This document shows, piece by piece, positions 35,132 to 46,596 of a DNA stretch of 64,000 nt. The position numbers were made by a program, and so were the translations under genes. Source of the stretch: Cannabis sativa (Eukaryota; Streptophyta; Magnoliopsida; Rosales; Cannabaceae); the NCBI RefSeq assembly GCF_029168945.1, contig NC_083603.1:51284406-51348405 (forward strand), read 5' to 3'. How positions within the stretch are numbered: the stretch's first letter is position 1; every line of letters starts with the position of its first letter. A model generated the notes under the pieces. The model saw only the letters and a list, made by a program, of their open reading frames with translations, made no database searches and had not been told where the DNA came from.

Positions 35132-36368
35132 TGTTAGGTTATAATTAGCCTATGTTTCGGGTCTTTAAAGTTAGCATTATCTCGTCTATTGGTGTCTTTT
35201 GGAGCAGTTTTACGCTTGATTTTCATTATTTCAGGTTCCCGGAGTGTTAAAGTTCAAATTCAGTCAAATGGCAAAAAACTGGGATAAACTGGAAAAAAAA
35301 TTGGAAAATTCGGCTTCAGAAGCGTCAGTAGTCGCGACCTCATGAGAGCCAGGTCACGACCTTTTTTCCTGGTCGCAACCCTGGTCGCGACTTCGAGGTT
35401 TGGCAGAACCTTCGATTTTTGAGGTTTGCCTGTAGTCGCGACCAGCTTAAGGGCTAGTCGCGACTTGGTACGGACGTCGTGGTTTTGACCTAATTTTGAT
35501 TTTTCTCTCAATTGGAGGCACACTTCTCATCCATATATAAGGAATACGACACTGAAGGTCAAAAGTAAGCAGAGATAGACCTAAATAGTGGATGCAAGTG
35601 GAAAGGAAGCTATCTTGAAGACCCGGAGCGATATCACATTCTAGTTTCTTTCTTTTACCCTTAATTTCTTCCTATATGTTTGTTTTTGTTTCTGAATTGA
35701 TCGTGGATGTATTTAGAGTTATGTTGAACTAAATTTCCCGATAAGGGAGGATGATGACTGATGTTTAAGTTTTTGCCTAGTTAATAAATAATTGCCATTC
35801 CTTCATCTTATGTGTGAATACTATCTTTATTTGTGTTTAATTCCATGTGCGAGCTTGATCACCTTTTACATGTTTAATGATCTCAATTCGAAATCTAAAA
35901 AGTGAGAATTGAGAATGCTAAAATTTGGATAGTCTAGGTTTTGATGTGAAACGAAAGTATTTACATAGCCTCAGTGACGAAAAGATTATTGCTTAATGCT
36001 GATTTTGTGTTGATTTAATTAAGAAGTTAATTAGAGAACATATTATTTGGAACCTAAAATATCTGAAAAGAGTTAGGTTAATTCATAATCTGTCATTCAC
36101 ATTGAGATAAGGATAGCAATTAGGTATTAACATTGGTAGCTTATCAACAGGATTCACCTCCCTAATCTCTCATCTTGATCAACCTTCGTTTATTTTCTCT
36201 TTAATTTTCTGAGTAATTTACTTTCAAATTGCAAAATTATTATTTTACCAAATAGAATCATAAGTATAGTTTAGTAGTACTTAATCCAATTCCTTGTGGT
36301 TCGACCTCACTTGCGTGAGATACTACTTGATTGCGTACACTTGCGTAATAAACATAATTTTCGTAACA
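35132..36368 (+). repeat. 5' LTR of the Athila-like element
   Basis: U3 carries a cluster of TCGCGA-centred palindromes at 35332-35462, followed by TATATAA at 35534-35540. Near the end, CTCAC-TTGC-GTGAG (36306-36319) can form a hairpin just before the primer-binding site. The LTR ends TTTTCGTAACA. Confidence 0.93.
35332..35540 (+). promoter_or_regulatory. LTR promoter with CG-palindrome cluster
   Basis: About six GTCGCGAC-type palindromes or one-base variants, a GGTACGGAC motif near 35467, and the TATA box at 35534. The 3' LTR has the same layout at about 45552-45763 with some CG sites changed to TG or CA. Confidence 0.6.
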
Positions 36369-36374
36369 AGTTTT

Positions 36375-36390
36375 TGGCGCCGTTGCCGGG
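36375..36390 (+). other. Primer-binding site, tRNA-Asp
   Basis: TGGCGCCGTTGCCGGG, complementary to the 3' end of plant tRNA-Asp(GUC), six bases after the LTR. Confidence 0.93.
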
Positions 36391-36516
36391 AAATTGTTTA
36401 AAGATTAATATTACACAAAATTATACTAACTTCTACTTTGGTATATTTTCTATTGCTGATTTTTCTAACCTTTTTCTTGCAATATTTTCGTGATCCATTT
36501 CAGGAATCCTAAGTGT

Positions 36517-38476
36517 ATGCGCCGTCAAGGACAAGCTGTCATATTACCAGTTGATCCTGAAATCGAGAAAACTTGTAGGAGAAACCGAAAGAACAAGAGG
36601 CAAGAAGGAGTTTCAGCAACCGCTGGAACTTCAGAAATCATGGCTGCTAATGTGAATGCTAATGCTGCAAACAACGGAGGTAATAACGGTAATAATGGTG
36701 GCGCTGTGGAAGATCAAGCTAATGGCCGCAGCTTGAGAGATTACATTCTCCCTACTCTGACGGGAGTGCAGTCATGTATCAGGCCACCGGCAGTGGATGC
36801 GAACAACTTTGAGATGAAACCTGCCATACTTCAAATGGTGCGCCTTCGCCCGCCTTGGTGGCCTCCCTTCTGAAGATCCTAACCTGCATCTCTCTAACTT
36901 CATGGAACTTTGTGAAACTTTTAGAGTTAATGGAGTTAGTGATGATGCCATTCGACTGAGACTGTTCCTATTCTCTCTTAGAGAACGAGCCAAGAGTTGG
37001 CGAAACTCCTTGCCACCCAACTCTATTGCCACTTGGAATGATCTGGCAATGAAATTCTTGTCAAAGTTCTTTCCTCCAGCCAAGTCTGCAAAGCTGAGAG
37101 GAGAAATCAACAACTTCTGCCAACAAGATAATGAATCTCTCCATGAGGCTTGGGAGAGGTTTAAAGATCTGATCAGAAAGTGCCCTCATCATGGTATAGA
37201 GAAGTGGATGCTGGTCCACAACTTCTACAATGGGTTGGTAGGAAACACTAGAGCTCTAATAGATGCAACAGCTGGTGGAGCCTTTATGAGAAAGAGTGCT
37301 AATGAGGCTTATGATCTATTGGAGGAGATGGCTCTAAACAATCAGCAGTGGCCAACTGAAAGGAGTCAATCAAAGAAGGTAGCTGGTGTGTTAGAGGTTG
37401 ATGCCATCACAAAGTTGACAGCTCAGGTTGAGGCATTGACAAAGCTAATTGCAGGGCAAGGTAAACAAGCCCAAATTGTTTGTGAGATATGTGGAGGAAA
37501 TCATCACTTTTCAGAGTGTCAAGCAGATGTGGATGATTTGCCAATGGATGAAGCTAAAGCCATTGGAAATTATTCACAGAATAACAACAACAATTATGGG
37601 TTCAACCAGGGTAATAACCGAAGAAACAGTGGGTTTTATCAGCAACGAAATCAGAACCAGAATCAGAATCAACAGTTTAATCAACAACAAACCTCTGGTG
37701 GAAATTCTAGTTTGCAAATAGATTTACTGCTTCAATTCATGACTGAAACTAGATCTTCAATCAAAGACCTGCAGACACAGATGGGCCAACTAGCAACTCA
37801 AGTAGCAACCCGTCCTCAAGGGAATTCGCCTAGCACAACTGAAGTAAACCCCAAAGAAAACTGCAAAGCAATTACCGTGAGAAGCGGTAAAAATTATGAT
37901 GGTCCTGAACTGCCACAACCAGCTGATGGAGAAAAGGAGAATGAAGCTCAACCAAAGCCAACCCCAACACAAACATCAGAAAAGGCTACTGACAGCCCAA
38001 CACAACCACAACAGTCTCCACCAATTAATAGTGATCACTATGTGAAAATACCCTACCCTCAAAGGCTTAGAAAGTCAAGCCTAGACAAGCAGTTCACCAA
38101 ATTCCTAGAAGTCTTCAAAAGACTTCACATTAACATTCCCTTTGCTGAAGCTTTAGAGCAGATGTCAAGTTATGTGAAGTTTATGAAGGAAATTCTGTCA
38201 AAGAAGAGAAAGATGGAGGATTATGAGACAGTGGCTCTGACTGAAGAGTGCAGCGCCATTCCACAGAAGAAACTCCCTCCCAAACTCAGAGATCCAGGGA
38301 GTTTCACTATTCCTTGTACTATCGGGAGAATTGAAGGAATAAATGCACTTTGTGACTTGGGAGCCAGCATTAACTTGATGCCTCTATCAGTGTTTAAAAG
38401 ATTGCAGCTGGGTGAAGCAAAGCCAACAACAGTAACTCTCCAATTGGCAGACCGATCACTAGCCCATCCTAGATGA
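36517..38476 (+). pseudogene. gag and start of protease, Athila-like element
   Basis: I take the ATG at 36517 (MRRQGQ) because the longer open frame begins at GTG. A one-base frame change near 36840 interrupts the gag core; from there one frame runs to 38476. Visible parts are the Retrotrans_gag segments (RLFLFSLRERAKSWRNSLP; AWERFKDLIRKCP; FYNGL), a zinc-knuckle-like CEICGGNHHFSEC near 37480, an Asn/Gln-rich stretch, and a protease motif LCDLGASINLMPLSVF near 38350. A TGA at 38474-38476 then interrupts the protease; the same frame continues as pol. Confidence 0.88.
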
Positions 38477-41400
38477 GTCATTGAGGATGTGTTAGTTAAA
38501 GTTGACAAGTTCATCTTTCCAGCTGATTTCATCGTTTTGGATATGGAAAAAGATAGCAATGTCCCAATCATTCTTGGGAGACCATTCTTGGCAACTGGCC
38601 AAGCCTTGATCGATGTTCAGAAGGGTGAATTAAAGCTGAGAGTCCAAGGAGAAGAAGTGGTCTTTAATGTGCTAAAGGCTATGATGTACCCAAAGGCAAG
38701 TGATAATTGTTTCTTCATTGACTTGATTGATGAAATTGTGGGTGAGAAAAAGCTGCTAGATGATCCTCTTGAACTAAGTTTAACTGAAGATGAATTGACG
38801 GAGCAAGAGGGACAAGAGGTCATGGGTTATGTGAAGTGGCTTGATTCCTATGGGCCCTTGAACAAAAGGTATTTTGAGGAATTGGGAGCAGTTCCAAAAG
38901 AGCTAAAGCCATCTACTGAAAAGCCTCCAGAACTTGAATTGAAGGTGCTTCCTAGTCACTTGAGGTATGAGTTTTTGGGTCAAGATAAAAAGCTGCCAGT
39001 TATTGTTTCAGCTTCTCTTTTTGATGTGGAAACTGATAGACTTCTGAGGGTACTCCGAGCTCACAATAAGGCCATCGCTTGGACACTAGGTGATGTCAAA
39101 GGAATCAGTCCTTCAACAGTGATGCACCGAATTCTCATGGAAGACAATGCCAAACCGACAATCGACGCTCAACGAAGACTCAATCCACCCATGAAAGAAG
39201 TTGTCAGAAAAGAAGTAGTTAAGTGGTTGGATGCTGGAGTTGCTTATCCTATTTCAGATAGTAAGTGGGTTAGCCCAGTGCAAGTGGTTCCAAAGAAAGG
39301 TGGAATGACTGTGATCAAGAATGAAAAGAATGAGTTGATTCCAACAAGAATAGTCACTGGTTGGAGGATCTGCATCGATTACAGGAAACTCAACAAGGCA
39401 ACACGAAAAGATCACTTCCCTTTGCCCTTCATTGATCAGATGCTAAACAGATTGGCGGGGCAAGAATATTACTGCGTTCTTGATGGATATTCTGGAAACC
39501 ACCAAATAGATATAGCACCTGAAGATCAGGAGAAGACTACTTTCACATGTCCCTACGGTACCTTTGCTTTCAGAAGAATGCCATTCGGCTTGTGCAACGC
39601 CCCTACTACTTTTCAAAGGTGTATGATGGCTATCTTTTCAGACTTGATTGAATCTTGTATTGAAATCTTTATGGATGATTTCTCAGTTTTTGGTTCTTCC
39701 TTCAATCATTGTTTGGAAAATTTGGAAAAAGTGCTAACTAGGTGCGAGAAGTCTAACTTGGTGCTAAACTGGGAGAAGTGCCACTTTATGGTAACAGAAG
39801 GAATTGTTCTTGGGCACAAAATTTCAAAGGCAGGAATTGAGGTGCATAAGGCTAAAGTCTCAACAATAGAGAATTTTCCACCTCCAGTTTCTGTAAAAGG
39901 AGTGAGGAGTTTCCTAGGACATGCTGGCTTCTACCGTAGATTTATCAAGGACTTCTCCAAGATCTCAAAACCTTTGTCTAGCTTACTTGTCAATGGTGTT
40001 CCATTTGAGTTTGGAGAAGATTGTTTAAAAGCTTTCAAGGTTCTAAAGGAGAGATTGATCTCAGCACCGATAGTAATTTCACCAAATTGGGAGTTGTCGT
40101 TTGAGTTGATGTGCGACGCAAGTGACTATGCCATTGGAGCGGTCTTGGGTCAAAGAGTTGACAGAGTATTCTACACAATTTACTATGCTAGTAGAACTCT
40201 GAATGATGCTCAATTAAATTACGCCACTACAGAGAAAGAAATGCTAGCAATAGTGCTTGCTTGTGACAAATTCCGACCCTACCTGATTGGAAATAAGGTA
40301 ATTGTCTACACAGATCATTCAGCAATCAAATACCTTATGACCAAGAAGGATGCAAAACCGAGACTGATTCGGTGGGTACTTCTACTTCAAGAGTTTGACT
40401 TAGAGATAAAAGATAAGAAGGGCACCGAAAACCTGGTAGCAGACCACTTGTCAAGATTAGAGCTGGAAGAGAGTCAGAATACGAAGGAGGTACAAATAAA
40501 TGAGCAATTTCCTGATGAACAACTCTTTAGTGTGAGGGAAAACCTGATGGTACAATGGTACGCTAACTATGTTAATTTCTTGGCTGCAAAAATAACCCCT
40601 CCCGATTTTTCGCGTCAACAATTGAAGAAGTTCTTTTCTGAGGTGAAACATTATTATTGGGAAGAGCCAATCCTCTACAAGCACTGCGCCGATCAGATAA
40701 TTAGGAGATGTGTGCCTGAAGAGGAGATGTATTCTATCCTAACCCATTGTCATGCTTTACCATGTGGAGGACATTTTAGTGGAAACAGAACGGCTACGAA
40801 GGTGTTGCAAAGTGGATTCTTTTGGCCAACGCTATTCAAGGATGCTACTACCTTTGTAAAGGCATGTGATCGCTGTCAACGAACAGGCAATATCTCAAGA
40901 AGAAACGAGATGCCTTTAACAGGAATTTTAGAAGTTGAATTGTTTGATGTGTGGGGAATAGACTTCATGGGTCCTTTTCCTTCATCCTTTAGCAATCAGT
41001 ACATTCTTTTGGCCGTCGATTATGTGTCTAAATGGGTCGAAGCTGCAACTACACCCCAGAATGATGGTAAGACAGTTCTTCGCTTTCTACAAAAGAACAT
41101 CTTTACTCGATTTGGTACTCCTCGAGCAATAGTAAGCGATGAAGGGAGTCACTTCTGCAACAAGCAGTTTGAAGCACTTCTTTCAAGATATGGTGTCCGA
41201 CATCGAACTGCTTTACCATACCATCCCCAAAGTAATGGCCAAGCCAAAATTTCTAATCGGGAGATCAAAATGATTCTAGAGAAAACAGTGCAAAGATCAA
41301 GGAAAGATTGGTCAAGAAAATTAGATGATGCATTGTGGGCATATAGAACTGCTTTCAAAACACCGATTGACAGGTCCCCATATCGGTTGGTGTTTGGAAA

Positions 41401-41836
41401 GGCTTGTCATCTACCGGTGGAGTTAGAGCATAAAGCTTTTTGGGCCATGAAGACTCTTAACATGGAACTAAAAGCTGCAGGGGAGAAAAGATTGTTACAG
41501 CTGAATGAGTTAGAAGAGTTTCGAAATGAAGCCTATGAAAATGCCAAAATCTACAAGGAAAGAACTAAGAAGTGGCACGATCAAGCTCTAGTACGGAAAG
41601 AGTTTCTACCAGGGCAGCAAGTGTTACTCTTTAATTCAAGGTTGAAACTGTTTCCTAGAAAGCTGAAGTCAAGGTGGTCAGGACCATTCACAGTGGTCAA
41701 GGTGTTTCCTTATCGAGCGGTGGAGTTGAAAGGTGATAGTCTAGCAACTTTCAAAGTTAATGGACAGCGTTTAAAGCTTTACTTGGGAGGTCAATTTGAC
41801 CAAGCCAAGTCCGCCATGATTCTGGCGCCACTTTGA
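38477..41836 (+). CDS. Athila-like polyprotein: protease end, RT, RNase H, integrase
   Basis: Open for more than 1100 codons after the protease stop. Numbering from 38489: RT with catalytic Asp332 (LDGYSG) and FMDD (Asp396-Asp397); RNase H from about 540 ([32 protein letters not shown]); integrase zinc region ([16 protein letters not shown]); integrase core with Asp825 (GIDFMGP) and Asp884 (SDEGSHF). The third catalytic position, 36 residues after Asp884, is Lys920 ([11 protein letters not shown]) where the family has Glu. A G-to-A change explains it. Integrase should therefore be inactive although the frame is open. There is no separate start codon; expression would need the gag frame, which carries two lesions. 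Product would act in the cytoplasmic particle and nucleus. Confidence 0.92.
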   Translation, partial: VIEDVLVKVDKFIFPADFIVLDMEKDSNVPIILGRPFLATGQALIDVQKGELKLRVQGEEVVFNVLKAMMYPKASDNCFFIDLIDEIVGEKKLLDDPLELSLTEDELTEQEGQEVMGYVKWLDSYGPLNKRYFEELGAVPKELKPSTEKPPELELKVLPSHLRYEFLGQDKKLPVIVSASLFDVETDRLLRVLRAHNKAIAWTLGDVKGISPSTVMHRILMEDNAKPTIDAQRRLNPPMKEVVRKEVVKWLDAGVAYPISDSKWVSPVQVVPKKGGMTVIKNEKNELIPTRIVTGWRICIDYRKLNKATRKDHFPLPFIDQMLNRLAGQEYYCVLDGYSGNHQIDIAPEDQEKTTFTCPYGTFAFRRMPFGLCNAPTTFQRCMMAIFSDLIESCIEIFMDDFSVFGSSFNHCLENLEKVLTRCEKSNLVLNWEKCHFMVTEGIVLGHKISKAGIEVHKAKVSTIENFPPPVSVKGVRSFLGHAGFYRRFIKDFSKISKPLSSLLVNGVPFEFGEDCLKAFKVLKERLISAPIVISPNWELSFELMCDASDYAIGAVLGQRVDRVFYTIYYASRTLNDAQLNYATTEKEMLAIVLACDKFRPYLIGNKVIVYTDHSAIKYLMTKKDAKPRLIRWVLLLQEFDLEIKDKKGTENLVADHLSRLELEESQNTKEVQINEQFPDEQLFSVRENLMVQWYANYVNFLAAKITPPDFSRQQLKKFFSEVKHYYWEEPILYKHCADQIIRRCVPEEEMYSILTHCHALPCGGHFSGNRTATKVLQSGFFWPTLFKDATTFVKACDRCQRTGNISRRNEMPLTGILEVELFDVWGIDFMGPFPSSFSNQYILLAVDYVSKWVEAATTPQNDGKTVLRFLQKNIFTRFGTPRAIVSDEGSHFCNKQFEALLSRYGVRHRTALPYHPQSNGQAKISNREIKMILEKTVQRSRKDWSRKLDDALWAYRTAFKTPIDRSPYRLVFGKACHLPVELEHKAFWAMKTLNMELKAAGEKRLLQLNELEEFRNEAYENAKIYKERTKKWHDQALVRKEFLPGQQVLLFNSRLKLFPRKLKSRWSGPFTVVKVFPYRAVELKGDSLATFKVNGQRLKLYLGGQFDQAKSAMILAPL

Positions 41837-42056
41837 AGTACAAGGCTCAGCGTCCGGCTATATGACGATAAAGACAGCGCTCTTGGGAGGCAACCCAAGT
41901 GTTTTTCTTTAATTTTTCAGACTTTTTGATTATGTTTCTAGTCTATGCTTTAGTATTTTTAGTATTTTAATTTTTCGATCAGTACCAGACATTATTTCTT
42001 TTTAGTTGAATCGTGAAAAGCGTGAAAAAAAAAAGTTTTTTTTCCGACCTGGAGTG

Positions 42057-42317
42057 GTCGCGACCTGAGGGTTTCTGGGTCGCGACCTATTTTTCAAGTC
42101 GCGACCCTGGTCGCGACCTAGACTTTTACAGAAACTCACGATTTTTTTTGGTTCCAATAGTCGCGACTTGCCTGTTGCCAGGTCGCGACCTATTTTCCAA
42201 GTCGCGACCCCAGTCGTGACTTCCCTATTTTCCAGAGAAGGCTAAAAAATCGATCGTAAGCAAGTCGCGACTTGCCCTAGGCCAGGTCGCGACTTGCTCT
42301 CGAAATTTTCTATAAAA
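42057..42317 (+). promoter_or_regulatory. Internal CG-palindrome array and TATA box before the third ORF
   Basis: About ten copies of the GGTCGCGACC-type palindrome, some changed at one base, between 42057 and 42295, then TATAAAA at 42311-42317. The layout repeats that of the LTR promoter. It lies about 580 bp upstream of the third ORF. Confidence 0.55.
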
Positions 42318-42634
42318 TCCAATTTTTCCCCCTCATTCAACCCTACATCAAAAATTCAAAATTTAAATACCCTCTCAGCCGACTCTACCCCTTTTCCTCT
42401 CAAAAATTCAAAATTTCTTCACCAAACTTCCAATTCTTTCATCTCCAATCCAATTTCTTAATCCCAATCCATCCTAAAACCTAATTTCTTTCATCAATAT
42501 CAACTTTCCATCAAAAACAACCCAAATACTCATCAATTTCAACCCAAATTCGAAAATATATTGGTTCTTCATCTTCAACTTCAAACATTCAAAGATAATC
42601 AACAATGGAGGTGGAGTAATACGTCTTCGGGTTT

Positions 42635-42845
42635 GTAAGTATTCTTTTCTATTGAATTTGAAAAGTTGCATGAAATATTGAGCATTGTTTGTGATTTTGG
42701 TGCAAATTAGTGATTCCTATAAGGATTGTTAGGTTTATAGTGTGATTTGGGATTGTGAATGTAATTGTGTGATTTATTGGTGAATTTTTCAATTTTTGGG
42801 GATATAGAAAATTAAGGGGAGGTGCTGCCCAATTTTTTTCTTTAG
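42635..42845 (+). other. Possible intron in the leader of the Athila third ORF
   Basis: A TTTGTAAGT donor at 42632-42640 and a T-rich TTTTTTTCTTTAG acceptor ending at 42845 would define a 211-nt intron. A five-codon upstream ORF (ATG at 42605) lies before the donor. Prediction only. Confidence 0.4.
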
Positions 42846-42893
42846 AAAAAAAAAATCGAGAAAAAATCAGAAAAAAAAAATCAAAAGAAAAAA

Positions 42894-44072
42894 ATGGCAC
42901 CTAAAAGGACTAGGAATGTAGAGGAGGGTTCGTCTTCAAACCCACCACCAACGGGTTTTGATAGGACTCGCTTTGGAAACATTGAGGCCCAAAACTGCTT
43001 CATGAGACTTAAGAATAGGGCTTATATTGATGATCGGGGTATTGAATTCCCTGAGAATCCTTTGAGGCGTCAACCTCGGTTTGAAACAATCAGAGCTCAA
43101 ATAGAAAGAATGAAGTGGGGAAGTTTTGTGGATGCTCGGGGTCGGGCTAATGTTACTATGGCTTGTGAGTTTCTTGCAAATTGGCCTGACCGTCGGAATG
43201 GGGAAGTGAAAGTGCGTGGAAAGAAAGTTCCCGCGACTGCTGATGCATTTAATGTGATGTTCTCTGTCCAAGATTACACTAGGGAAGAACAACGCCTCCG
43301 AATTATTGAGGAGGAAGAGCAGTTTGATATGGTGGATGTGGCGGAGACAGTTGGATTTCCTGGGTTGAGGTTCCATGATAATGATGGCACAGAGGGGTCG
43401 CCAAATATCTTATACCGGTGTGAGCTGAACCCGGTGGCGAAAACAAGGCTGTACTTTGTGAGTGCTCGGTTAGTGCCAAATAAGCACTTTTCTGATGTCC
43501 AAATGGATCGCCTAAAATATGTGTACGCCATAATGAAGGGGTACAACATTAACATTGGACAAGTCATAAGGCAAAGCATTGAGCAGATCGTGCAAGGAGC
43601 CACGGGAGGTGGTTTTGGTTTGGCGGGAGTTATCACAGAACTCTGCGGGACATATGAAGTTCCCCAATTAGAGTATGACAACACGGTGTTGCCACTTCGC
43701 AAGATGGACATCGCCTTTGTCAACAGGCTGAAAGAGTCGCATCCCTATGGCCAACCTCCACCTGATGCACCGCAAAGGCGTAGGCGGCAACGAGAACCTA
43801 ATGTTGAAGAAGAAGAGGAGCAGCCCCTACAATTGCCTGGGCCTATCGATCCAACAACACAATACACTCATGCACAGCTGAGTTATATAATTCAGCAAAA
43901 CAACCACATGCAACAATACATGGTGCAGAGAAGTATCTATGATGAGGGACAAGTTCAGCAACTTAACTGTCTCATCAACAGAATGAACATCGGGATTGAT
44001 TACCCGAACTATTTAGCGCAACCTCCTCGGTTCTATCCCTATGACCAGCCGCCACCACCCAACCCTTTCTGA
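42894..44072 (+). CDS. Third ORF of the Athila-like element (envelope position)
   Basis: An intact 392-codon frame. It has a basic N-terminus (MAPKRTRNVEEG), then a globular region at about 25-285 that includes VKVRGKKVPATADAF, a RLVPNKHFSDVQMDRLKYVY segment and an INIGQVIRQSIEQIV helix, followed by an acidic linker, a Gln/Asn-rich stretch and a Pro-rich end. It is visibly related to the third ORF of the Copia elements and fits what is annotated as putative plant transposon protein. No signal peptide or membrane segment is seen, so calling it an envelope protein is not justified. Intactness, while gag and integrase are damaged, may be chance in a young copy. Function unknown. Confidence 0.75.
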   Translation: MAPKRTRNVEEGSSSNPPPTGFDRTRFGNIEAQNCFMRLKNRAYIDDRGIEFPENPLRRQPRFETIRAQIERMKWGSFVDARGRANVTMACEFLANWPDRRNGEVKVRGKKVPATADAFNVMFSVQDYTREEQRLRIIEEEEQFDMVDVAETVGFPGLRFHDNDGTEGSPNILYRCELNPVAKTRLYFVSARLVPNKHFSDVQMDRLKYVYAIMKGYNINIGQVIRQSIEQIVQGATGGGFGLAGVITELCGTYEVPQLEYDNTVLPLRKMDIAFVNRLKESHPYGQPPPDAPQRRRRQREPNVEEEEEQPLQLPGPIDPTTQYTHAQLSYIIQQNNHMQQYMVQRSIYDEGQVQQLNCLINRMNIGIDYPNYLAQPPRFYPYDQPPPPNPF

Positions 44073-45317
44073 GAGGGTCTCAGGTAAGTCTCTTTTCCTG
44101 CATCTTCCTGTATACATTTGGGACAATGTCATATTTAGATTGGGGGGAGAGACTTAAAAATTTTAAATTCTGCACTTTAATTTCTGCATTTTAATTTTCT
44201 GTTTTAGTTGTTTTAGTTTTTTGCGTTAGTCAAGGAATGGCAATAAGCTTGATGATAGTTGTATACTGCTGATTAGTGTGATGTGATCTGAAATTGTAAA
44301 ATAACTGTGTGCTTGATTTTGTTAACTCTTTGGATTAGTTCGGATGTTCTGAAACCTGTGTTTCTCTGTAAATACTCAATCTGTGAAAATTGTTATAACT
44401 ATTTTACTATGGTTTGCGGTAAGATTGACAGGATAGCTTAGAACTTGCATGTTTATTCTTTTGAGGCGAAATCCTTGATAGAATTCAATTGGAATATGAC
44501 TTAGGCATTTGTTGGATAGTTTGAGCCTTTCAAGCCTACCATAATAATGTGTATCCCTAGTGAACCTTTTGAGCCTAAACCTGTTTTGTTTTTCACCCGT
44601 TGATTTGAAAAATTGTGCAACCACACTAATAATTTTTTCTTCACCATGTTATCCATGATATCATAAGCTACATAATTAGTTTAGGGGAGAAGAAACATTT
44701 AGTGAGAGGAATTAGTGAGAGGGAGAAAAACTTGTAAGATTGAGAAGAGGAAAAATTGTAATTCAATGTCACTGAGAAAAAAAATGAAGAATGAAAAAAA
44801 AAAAAAAAAGTAAAAAAAATATATATGTTTGAAAAAAAAAAAAGGATTCAGTGATGTTGAAAAAATAATAAATATATTTTCTCTCAATCTTGGTAAATGT
44901 GGGAACACTATGAGGTATTGAAAAAGAAAAGTAAGAAGTTTGTGGGTTCTATTTGTGTGCTTATGATATGTTGAGCCAAAAATTGTCTTTGCCTATCCCT
45001 GAATATCTGAGCCATTATACTTAAGCCTTTAAAAGACCTAATGATTCCAAAGAATACTGTCAACATTAGTGGAGAAAGGTAAGCATACAAGCTTATGAGT
45101 TATCGGATTGTGGAACTGTTGGAAAGAGTAAAACTTTTATAACAATGTTTCACATTTGAATAAAGTGTTGCAGTTGTACATAGTGTTATTAATTGAGCGT
45201 CCGAGTTAATTGTTAGAGTTAGTAGGGTCAAAATTCTAGTTTATGCAAGAAAAAAAAACAGAGCATGAGTCAGCAGCATAGTAATTATCTCATAGCGTAG
45301 TTGTTAGTTTTTTTTAT
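44073..45317 (+). other. Non-coding 3' region of the Athila-like element
   Basis: No coding potential. Contains a GGGGGGAGAGA purine run near 44143 (possible extra polypurine tract), A-rich runs near 44788-44842, and text shared with element B, for example the ACATTAGTGGAGAAAGGTA phrase near 45063. Confidence 0.6.
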
Positions 45318-45356
45318 CTTACTCGGGGGTGAGTAAGAATCTAGTTTGGGGGATTT
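45318..45356 (+). other. PPT-side hairpin and polypurine tract, Athila-like element
   Basis: CTTACTC-GGGGGT-GAGTAAG (45318-45337) precedes the tract TTTGGGGGA (about 45344-45353), which abuts the 3' LTR. Confidence 0.75.
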
Positions 45357-46591
45357 TGTTATGTTATAATTAGCCTATGTTTCGGGTCTTTAAAGTTAGC
45401 ATTATCTCGTCTATTGGTGTCTTTTGGAGCAGTTTTACACTTGATTTTCATTATTTCAGGTTCCCGGAGTGTTAAAGTTCAAATTCAGTCAAATGGCGAA
45501 AAACTGGGATAAACTGGAAAAAATTGGAAAATTCGGCTCCAGAAGCGTCAGTAGTCGCGACCTCATGAGAGCCAAGTCGCGACCTTTTTTCATGGTCACA
45601 ACCCTGGTTGCGACTTCGAGGTTTGGCAGAACCTTCGATTTTTGAGGTTTGCCTGTAGTCGCGACCAGCTTAAGGGCTAGTCGCGACTTGGTACGAACGT
45701 CGTGGTTTTGACCTAATTTCGATTTTTCTCTCAATTGGAGGCACACTTCTCATCCCTATATAAGGAATACGACACTGAAGGTCAAAAGTAAGTAGAAATA
45801 GACCTAAATAGTGGATGCAAGTGGAAAGGAAGCTATCTTGAAGACCCGGAGTGATATCACCTTCTAGTTTCTTTCTTTTACCCTTAATTTCTTCCTTTAT
45901 GTTTGTTTTTGTTTCTGAATTAATCGTGGATGTATTTAGAGTTATGTTGAACTAAATTTCCCTATAAGGGAGGATGATGACTGTTGTTTAAGTTTTTGCC
46001 TAGTTAATAAATAATTGTCATTCCTTCATCTTATGTGTGAATACTATCTTTATTTGTGTTTAATTCCATGTGCGAGCTTGATCACCTTTTACATGTTTAA
46101 TGATCTCAATTCGAAATCTGAAAAGTGAGAATTGAGAATGCTAAAATTTGGATAGTCTAGGTTTTGATGTGAAACGAAAGTATTTACATAGCCTCAGTGA
46201 CGAAAAGATTATTGCTTAATGCTGATTTTGTGTTGATTTAATTAAGAAGTTAATTAGAGAACATATTATTTAGAACCTAAAAGATCTGAAAAGAGTTAGG
46301 TTAATTCATAATCTGTCATTCACATTGAGATAAGGATAGCAATTAGGTATTAACATTGGTAGCTTATCAACAGGATTCACCTCCCTAATCTCTCATCTTG
46401 ATTAATCTTCGTTTATTTTCTGTTTAATTTTCTGAGTAATTTACTTTCAAATTGCAAAATTATTATTTTACCAAATAGAATCATAAGTATAGTTTAGTAG
46501 TACTTAATCCAATTCCCTGTGGTTCGACCTCACTTGCGTGAGATACTACTTGATTGCGTACACTTGCGTAATATTCATAATTTTCGTAACA
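45357..46591 (+). repeat. 3' LTR of the Athila-like element
   Basis: 1235 bp, nearly identical to the 5' LTR apart from scattered changes and small indels, several of them CG to TG or CA. Ends TTTTCGTAACA before the ATCAG duplication. Confidence 0.93.
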
Positions 46592-46596
46592 ATCAG

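Larger units (their letters stand above)
35132..46591 (+). mobile_element. Athila-like Gypsy element
   Basis: LTRs of 1237 and 1235 bp (35132-36368, 45357-46591) with TGTTA...TAACA tips, a tRNA-Asp primer-binding site, gag-protease, RT-RNase H-integrase in Gypsy order, and a third ORF after pol. It is framed by the 5-bp duplication ATCAG (35127-35131, 46592-46596) and splits Copia 2. Gene order, primer and third ORF indicate the Athila lineage. Only a few lesions are visible, but they include the integrase catalytic Glu. Confidence 0.93.

Noticed and set aside
42894..44072. Envelope glycoprotein for the Athila third ORF
   Set aside because: Neither a signal peptide nor a membrane helix is visible; only its position resembles an envelope gene.
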